From an uncultured Chromatiaceae bacterium (GTDB lineage: Bacteria > Pseudomonadota > Gammaproteobacteria > Enterobacterales > Alteromonadaceae), in contig CAMLRA010000076.1 of assembly GCA_946482325.1 (NCBI GenBank), positions 1-18,556 on the forward strand: DNA of 18,556 bases, read 5' to 3'. Position 1 is the first letter of the stretch. Each line of letters opens with the position of its first letter. Made by a program: the position numbers and the translations under genes. Of the stretch, positions 14,550 to 18,556 are shown in pieces. The notes under the pieces are model-generated. The model ran no database searches, was not told the DNA's origin, and was given only the letters and a program-made list of their open reading frames with translations.

Positions 14550-14994
14550 GCATATTTTTGTCTACGGTTTATTGATGTTTCCGGAGATGGTCGAAGCCAT
14601 CACCGGGCAACGTTATCAGATGCTGGATGCCGTGTTAGCGGACCATCAGCGCCGTGGCCTCAGCCAAAGTCCGCTTGACGCGCCGGTACCGGTGCTCACC
14701 AAAGCGCCGGGTCTCGTCCAACAGGGAAAACTGTTGTTGGACGTCGGGCCGGAAGCTGTCAGAGCTCTGGATTTTTTTGAAGAAATCGATTCCGGTCATT
14801 ATGTGAAAAAAGCTGTGCGGGTGCAGGCCGCAGGGCAGTGGTATTCTGCATTCTGTTATGCGATTGGCCCGACCTTAACGCCTTATATTTCGGGCGACTG
14901 GCAACCGGAGCTGGTCAGTGAGGCGCAAAAAGCGCATTTTATTCAGCAAGTGATCCCGCAGATGTTACAGGCATTGGCTGCGACAAAACCCTGA
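14536..14994 (+). CDS. Gamma-glutamylcyclotransferase/AIG2-like protein
   Basis: 152 residues. The family's N-terminal nucleotide-sized loop is seen as IFVYGLLMFPEM (7-18; the usual form is VYGTL), followed by LVQQGKLLLDV (about 60-70) and the acidic catalytic region LDFFEEIDSGHYVKKAVRV (78-96). The GGCT-like fold covers gamma-glutamylamine and glutathione-degrading cyclotransferases as well as many uncharacterised proteins, so the substrate is left open. A strong GGAGGAG site (14524-14529 region) precedes the ATG, which lies inside the end of the YgjP-family gene; the two are translationally coupled. No signal peptide. Confidence 0.8.
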   Translation: MPTTEHIFVYGLLMFPEMVEAITGQRYQMLDAVLADHQRRGLSQSPLDAPVPVLTKAPGLVQQGKLLLDVGPEAVRALDFFEEIDSGHYVKKAVRVQAAGQWYSAFCYAIGPTLTPYISGDWQPELVSEAQKAHFIQQVIPQMLQALAATKP

Positions 14995-15064
14995 TTTTGT
15001 TGTGACATTGCTCTCCGGCAGGCCTGAGCTGCCCAGCTGTAACCGCGGGACAGGATATGTGTCT

Positions 15065-16321
15065 ATGTGGAAATTTACTGCAGTTGCAGGCCTGTTGTTC
15101 TGGGCGGGTTCTGTTCTGGCTGCACCTTCTGTCGATGAGTTCGCTAATCAATTTCATCGCGAATTTCAGCAAAAAATGGCGAAGAACCGGGTACCGGGTG
15201 CTGTCTACGTCATCGTAAAAAATGACCGGATTGTCCGCGTCGGTGCTTATGGTGTGCGTTCGGTTGGCAGTAAAACACCGGTCGATGCCAACACCATTTT
15301 CCGGTTAGCTTCAGTGTCAAAAACCTTCGCTGCTGGTCTTGCTGCTCAGGTTGAGCATGAGGGGCGGTTCGACTGGAACGACCGCGTCACGCGATATGTG
15401 CCGGGCTTGCAGTTCCGCAGTCAGGCGATGACGGCGCAGCTGAAAGTGGAACATTTGCTTGGGCAAAACGCAGGTTTAGTCGACAACGCTTTTGATGAAC
15501 TGATTGAAGCCGGTCAAACACCGGCGCAAATCCTGCCGAAATTTCAAAATATCAACCCACGTTGTGTGCCCGGGCGTTGTTATGGTTATCAAAACGTGTT
15601 GTTCAGCCAGATTGAAACTGTGCTGTTAAAAACTACGGGGCAGCCTTATGAGAAGCTGCTCGACCAGCGTATTTTTAAACCATTACAGATGCATACGGCC
15701 AGTGTCGGCTACGCTGGTTTTCTCGCCAGTAAAAACCGCGCCATGCCACATATTGGCACCCGTCAGGGCTGGGCTGAAACCAAAGTGGTGCCTACTTATT
15801 ATCGCGTCAATCCGGCGGCTGGCGTCAATGCCAGCGCGATGGATATGGGCAAATGGCTGATAGCCCGGCTTGGGTACAGACCGCAAGTATTATCTGCGGC
15901 GGTGCTGAAAGATCTGCAGACACCAAGAGTCAAAACGGCAGATAATCTGCAGGGCCGCACTTATGGGCCTTATGTCAGCACGGCGCATTATGGGTTGGGC
16001 CTGCGGATCTATCAGTTTGGCAATAACACTGTGTATCACCATGGGGGTCTGGTGCGCGGCTACCGCACTGACATGTCATATTCACCAGACGCTGGTCTGG
16101 GCGTGGCCGTGTTGGTGAATGCCCAGACTAATGCCGTGGCGGAACTGGGCAGTTATTTCTGGCATCAGATGCTGGATACACCGGCACAGGCTGTGCCGGT
16201 GTCGGCGAAAAGAGTCGGCAAAAAGCCGGTTAAAAAGCTGACGAAAAAGACGCAAAAAGCACCGGTCAAGAAAAAAACAGTGCCGAAAAGGTCCACCACA
16301 AAAACTACGTCTCGCAGATAA
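15065..16321 (+). CDS. Secreted serine hydrolase of the beta-lactamase class C / D-Ala-D-Ala carboxypeptidase family, with Lys-rich tail
   Basis: 418 residues. A signal peptide (1-19, ending SVLA before APSVDEF) leads into a beta-lactamase-fold domain: SxxK motif SVSK (Ser83, Lys86), YxN motif YQN (Tyr175, Asn177) and the third-motif equivalent HGG (326-328). These three define penicillin-binding-type serine hydrolases; members include AmpC-like lactamases, DD-peptidases and esterases, and this one lacks evidence for lactamase specificity. The last ~40 residues (379-418) hold 13 Lys and 4 Arg among Thr, Pro and Val, an uncommon extension. Two Cys (167, 172) could form a disulfide. The chosen ATG begins a clean signal peptide with CAGGA about ten bases upstream; longer in-frame starts (15002, GTG 15059) would only prepend residues. 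Confidence 0.85.
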   Translation: MWKFTAVAGLLFWAGSVLAAPSVDEFANQFHREFQQKMAKNRVPGAVYVIVKNDRIVRVGAYGVRSVGSKTPVDANTIFRLASVSKTFAAGLAAQVEHEGRFDWNDRVTRYVPGLQFRSQAMTAQLKVEHLLGQNAGLVDNAFDELIEAGQTPAQILPKFQNINPRCVPGRCYGYQNVLFSQIETVLLKTTGQPYEKLLDQRIFKPLQMHTASVGYAGFLASKNRAMPHIGTRQGWAETKVVPTYYRVNPAAGVNASAMDMGKWLIARLGYRPQVLSAAVLKDLQTPRVKTADNLQGRTYGPYVSTAHYGLGLRIYQFGNNTVYHHGGLVRGYRTDMSYSPDAGLGVAVLVNAQTNAVAELGSYFWHQMLDTPAQAVPVSAKRVGKKPVKKLTKKTQKAPVKKKTVPKRSTTKTTSRR

Positions 16322-16329
16322 ATCAGACT

Positions 16330-16360
16330 GGCGCCGGTAAGTGTTGCTGAATACGGCGCC
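16330..16360. other. Inverted repeat between convergent genes
   Basis: GGCGCCG (16330-16336) and CGGCGCC (16354-16360) can form a 7-bp GC stem with a 17-base loop, flanked by ATCA/TGAT that could extend it. It sits between the convergent serine hydrolase and rlmA stops. No T run follows on either strand, so it is at best a weak terminator or mRNA-end stabiliser. Confidence 0.35.
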
Positions 16361-16399
16361 TGATTGCCGCTCGTCCGGCCGGAAGTAGAGTTTGCTCGG

Positions 16400-17200
16400 T
16401 TAGTCTTTCTGATATAAATCGAGATAAAAGTCTAATTGAATGGCCGGCAGTTGCTGACACAAAATCTCGCGCATCGCGTCGTTCAGTTTATAAGCCAAAG
16501 GCGTCATCTCAATCAGCTGCATCATGGTCGCCGCGTCTGGCGCCTGCCATAAGGATTGCAGCCGTTGGCGCTGTAAATGTCTGAAACCAGCTTCTGCTTT
16601 GACGGTGTCGGGGTGCAGTCGCACTGTGGCGTAGGCCTGTTGTTTAAATTGCCACAGATGTTCCGGTGCCGGGCTGACTGTCAGCAGATAACCGCCGGGC
16701 CGCAGCACCCTGGCCATCTCGCCCGCATCTGACGGTGCATAGATCCGCAATAAACCGGCAAAAACACCATCAGTAAATGGCAAGGCGTAGCTGCTGGCAA
16801 CACAACAATGCAGGTTTTTATAGCGTTTGCTGGCAGATCTTACTGCGGTTTTAGAAATATCCAGACCATAGACCAGGACTCCGTTCAGGGCTGACGCGGC
16901 TCTGGCACTGTAATAACCTTCACCACAACCAAGATCTAATAAAGCATCTGTACTGAGTAACACGCCAGCGAGCTGCTGATTTATCGCATCTGATAAAAAC
17001 TGATAATGACCGGCATCTAAAAAAGCGCGGCGCGCCTGGATCATCTCGGCGTTATCGCCCGGATCCAGCGACTTCTTGTGTTGCACCGGCAATAAATTGA
17101 CATAACCTTCCCGTGCAAGATCAAACTGATGACCATGCGTACACCGCCAGGCGTTGGTCTGCAGAGTTAATACTTCACGGCAAAGCGGGCAACGATACAT
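16400..17200 (-). CDS. rlmA: 23S rRNA (guanine-745-N1)-methyltransferase RlmA
   Basis: 266 residues, standard length. An N-terminal zinc finger CPLC plus Cys20 and His24 (Cys4, Cys7) is followed by HQFDLAREGYVNLLPVQHK, DPGDNAEMIQARRAFLDAGHY, the SAM-binding LLDLGCGEGYYS (about 86-97), the CVASSYALPF segment and RIYAPSD, in the same order as E. coli RlmA. It methylates N1 of G745 in helix 35 of 23S rRNA; in E. coli this affects viomycin susceptibility and growth. A GGAG ribosome site lies five bases before the ATG, and a TATAAT (complement of 17233-17238) 33 bases upstream gives it its own promoter. It is two bases from U747, the target of the RlmC encoded 5 kb away. Confidence 0.95.
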   Translation of the reverse strand: MYRCPLCREVLTLQTNAWRCTHGHQFDLAREGYVNLLPVQHKKSLDPGDNAEMIQARRAFLDAGHYQFLSDAINQQLAGVLLSTDALLDLGCGEGYYSARAASALNGVLVYGLDISKTAVRSASKRYKNLHCCVASSYALPFTDGVFAGLLRIYAPSDAGEMARVLRPGGYLLTVSPAPEHLWQFKQQAYATVRLHPDTVKAEAGFRHLQRQRLQSLWQAPDAATMMQLIEMTPLAYKLNDAMREILCQQLPAIQLDFYLDLYQKD

Positions 17201-17232
17201 CAGAACTCCGGGACTGGCGGCTAAAGGCGGCG

Positions 17233-17238
17233 ATTATA
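17233..17238 (-). promoter_or_regulatory. Candidate -10 box of rlmA
   Basis: TATAAT on the - strand, 32 bases before the rlmA ATG, in the context GGTTATAATCGCC. The -35 region is poor. It lies in the 61-base gap between the SRPBCC gene stop and rlmA. Confidence 0.5.
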
Positions 17239-17261
17239 ACCAAGCGGTAAGTTGGCCGCAC

Positions 17262-17747
17262 TTAATTCAGGATCTCACCGGGTTGATATTCGAGGTCATT
17301 CAGTTCAGCCATCAGACTGGCAAAGATATGGGTCCAGCCTTCAATTAATTGTTGTCGGCACAATGCCCATTGCGCTGAGGTTTGATGGCTCAGTACCAGT
17401 TCGCAGCCTAGCGGATGGGGCTGAAACTGTAACTGCACCATGTCCGGTTCACCGCGGCCAGGTTGTGTGCTGTTGGCCGTCGCGCGAGTGGAGCAACTAA
17501 ACAGCAACAAATGCGGGCGTAGCATTTGATGGTATTCCGCGGTATGGACCCAGTGCCGTCCGTCTGATTGCTCAATGACCCGGAATTGCTGGTTTGGTGT
17601 GAATTCCAGTTGCAGATGATGCATCCGGCCCTGCGGCGTGGCAAACATCCAGCGGCCGGCCTGATGCTCGGCCAGCCAGTGGTCAAATACTTGTGTTGGG
17701 GGCTGACGAAATAAATGACGTACCTGAATGAGTTCCGACTGAACCAT
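17262..17747 (-). CDS. SRPBCC/AHSA1-like domain protein
   Basis: 161 residues forming one START/Bet v1-like ligand-binding domain: the opening strand SELIQVRHLFRQPPTQVFDHWL is the usual AHSA1 beginning with a Trp at the end of the first helix, a Trp-rich middle (GRWMFATPQGRM, DGRHWVHTAEY) and the closing helix QQLIEGWTHIFASLMAEL, where the GW motif is typical. These proteins bind small hydrophobic ligands or act as co-chaperones; no ligand can be named. Two consecutive ATGs occur; the second (used here) is seven bases from GGAG, the first (to 17750) four. The frame continues 21 codons further upstream without support. It may share a transcript with the VOC and regulator genes upstream on the same strand. 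Confidence 0.75.
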   Translation of the reverse strand: MVQSELIQVRHLFRQPPTQVFDHWLAEHQAGRWMFATPQGRMHHLQLEFTPNQQFRVIEQSDGRHWVHTAEYHQMLRPHLLLFSCSTRATANSTQPGRGEPDMVQLQFQPHPLGCELVLSHQTSAQWALCRQQLIEGWTHIFASLMAELNDLEYQPGEILN

Positions 17748-17816
17748 CATACCACTCCCTGTTGGATGCCTGTACCGATAGATATCTACCCGATTCAACA
17801 GTGTAGGAGGCACAAT

Positions 17817-17900
17817 GTGACTAACCCAAGTCAGTGGGATGATTTGTCAGAAAAATATCAGTTATTTTTCCGTTCGATTAAGTCCCACAGATTGCCATAG
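17817..17900 (+). CDS. Possible 27-residue small protein with strong ribosome site
   Basis: A perfect AGGAGG at 17805-17810 stands six bases before GTG at 17817, opening a frame of 27 codons (begins MTNPSQWDDLSEKYQ, ends SHRLP). It runs opposite to its neighbours and its 3' half overlaps the end of the VOC gene in antisense. The sequence looks like a normal protein start, so it may be a genuine small gene, or a remnant of a longer gene cut off by rearrangement. An ATG two bases earlier is immediately followed by a stop. Confidence 0.3.
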   Translation: MTNPSQWDDLSEKYQLFFRSIKSHRLP

Positions 17901-18250
17901 AGGTCGGCAAATACCGCAACTGTGCCATAAGGCTCGTAGCGGGGCATTTCCTGAAACCGCACACCTGCGGCGGACATGCGTTGATAATCGCGTTCAAAAT
18001 CATCGGTTTGTAAAAACAACCAGACCCGCCCGGCACCCTGACGGCCAATCATGGCTTGTTGCTCCGCATCACTGGCGCGCGCCAGTAACAGTGCAGAGCC
18101 GGTTTCGCCTTGCGGCGCGACGACGACCCAGCGTTTTTGCCCTTGTGGTGTGTCTTCAACCAGCCGGAAACCTAACTGGTTACAGTAAAAGTCGATGGCC
18201 TCGGCATAGTCGCGTACGAGCAGACTGACGAGGGCAAGTTGTTGTTGCAT
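17858..18250 (-). CDS. VOC-family protein (glyoxalase/bleomycin-resistance/dioxygenase superfamily)
   Basis: 130 residues, one vicinal-oxygen-chelate domain made of two beta-alpha-beta-beta-beta modules. The first begins LALVSLLVRDYAEAIDFYCNQLGFRLVED (the normal start, helix then GF), the second contains VWLFLQTDDFERDYQRMSAAGVRF and closes with VAVFADLYGNLWDLIE, where the final Glu is the usual metal ligand position. Members include glyoxalases, fosfomycin- and bleomycin-resistance proteins and many uncharacterised enzymes; nothing here selects one. The ATG starts the domain directly; a TTG five codons upstream is possible. The ribosome site is weak. It follows the response regulator gene by 21 bases on the same strand, so it is probably co-transcribed with it. 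Confidence 0.82.
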   Translation of the reverse strand: MQQQLALVSLLVRDYAEAIDFYCNQLGFRLVEDTPQGQKRWVVVAPQGETGSALLLARASDAEQQAMIGRQGAGRVWLFLQTDDFERDYQRMSAAGVRFQEMPRYEPYGTVAVFADLYGNLWDLIERKNN

Positions 18251-18271
18251 AGTCGAATATTCCAAAATGAG

Positions 18272-18556
18272 TTAATGCAATAAACCAAGATCGATGGCTT
18301 TCAGGACTGCCTTGGTTCTGTCGCGCACACCGAGTTTACTTAAAATAGCCGACACCTGATTTTTCACTGTGCCTTCAGACTTAAAAACGGCGGTCGCGAT
18401 TTCCCTGTTACTGAATCCGGCAGCCAATAATCGCAGTACTTCAAGCTCTTTGGGCGACAGTGTTTCAGTGTCTGGCGGCGCGGCGGTGCCCGGACGGGCT
18501 TGCAGGATACGGTCGGTCAACGCCGGTTGCAACAAAGAGCCTCCGGCCGCTACAGT
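18272..18556 (-). CDS. NarL/LuxR-type response regulator, C-terminal part (5' end outside window)
   Basis: 94 residues are visible, with the frame open to the window edge on the - strand. The linker TVAAGGSLLQPALTDRIL is typical of the inter-domain region of NarL-family response regulators. A GerE/LuxR helix-turn-helix follows: LSPKELEVLRLLAAGFSNREIA, then EGTVKNQVSAILSKLGVRDRTKAV. The receiver domain with its phospho-Asp lies beyond the window, and the partner kinase is expected further upstream on that strand. The VOC gene downstream may belong to its operon. DNA-binding function is certain from the motif; the signal is unknown. Confidence 0.9.
   Translation of the reverse strand, partial: TVAAGGSLLQPALTDRILQARPGTAAPPDTETLSPKELEVLRLLAAGFSNREIATAVFKSEGTVKNQVSAILSKLGVRDRTKAVLKAIDLGLLH

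Noticed and set aside
17779..17788. 10-base palindrome TAGATATCTA upstream of the SRPBCC gene
   Set aside because: Too short and AT-rich to separate from chance; no second copy or known operator recognised.

Overview
The window reads as chromosome of a gammaproteobacterium, probably a Rheinheimera/Alishewanella-type member of the Alteromonadales/Chromatiaceae group. That placement is an inference from the tolB-pal-cpoB / tRNA-Lys / nadA order and from the closeness of RlmC, RlmA, NadA and YgjP to their E. coli counterparts as I remember them. I see no insertion sequence, integrase, phage gene or CRISPR array.

Left part (1-3707) is core genome: the 3' end of tolB, pal and cpoB/ybgF (cell-envelope Tol-Pal system) closed by a terminator, two identical tRNA-Lys(UUU) genes behind a stringent-type promoter, nadA (quinolinate synthase), and tRNA-Ser(GGA) with its own promoter and a strong terminator.

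Centre (3872-9991) is the most interesting part: five genes on the + strand, the first four joined by 4-base ATGA stop/start overlaps. They encode a HAD phosphatase fused to a UbiA-type prenyltransferase with decaprenyl-phosphate phosphoribosyltransferase motifs, a DprE1-like FAD oxidase, a DprE2-like short-chain reductase, a flippase-like membrane protein of the LPG-synthase/UPF0104 family and a GT-C (GT39-like) membrane glycosyltransferase. By homology this is a Gram-negative version of the mycobacterial pathway that makes polyprenyl-phosphoryl-D-arabinofuranose, packaged with candidate export and transfer functions. The acceptor is unknown. The DprE1-like gene carries a run of ten G that could act as an on/off switch.

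Right part (10078-18556) returns to housekeeping and accessory genes: rlmC (23S rRNA m5U747), a convergent periplasmic histidine phosphatase, a TonB-like transducer followed by an ECF sigma factor and a glutamine-rich single-pass membrane protein (possible anti-sigma), a YgjP-family metalloprotein overlapping a gamma-glutamylcyclotransferase-like gene, a secreted beta-lactamase-fold serine hydrolase with a lysine-rich tail, then on the - strand rlmA (23S rRNA m1G745), an SRPBCC protein, a VOC protein and the C-terminal half of a NarL/LuxR-type response regulator cut by the window edge. After correcting several start codons there is no gene-free stretch above 300 bases.
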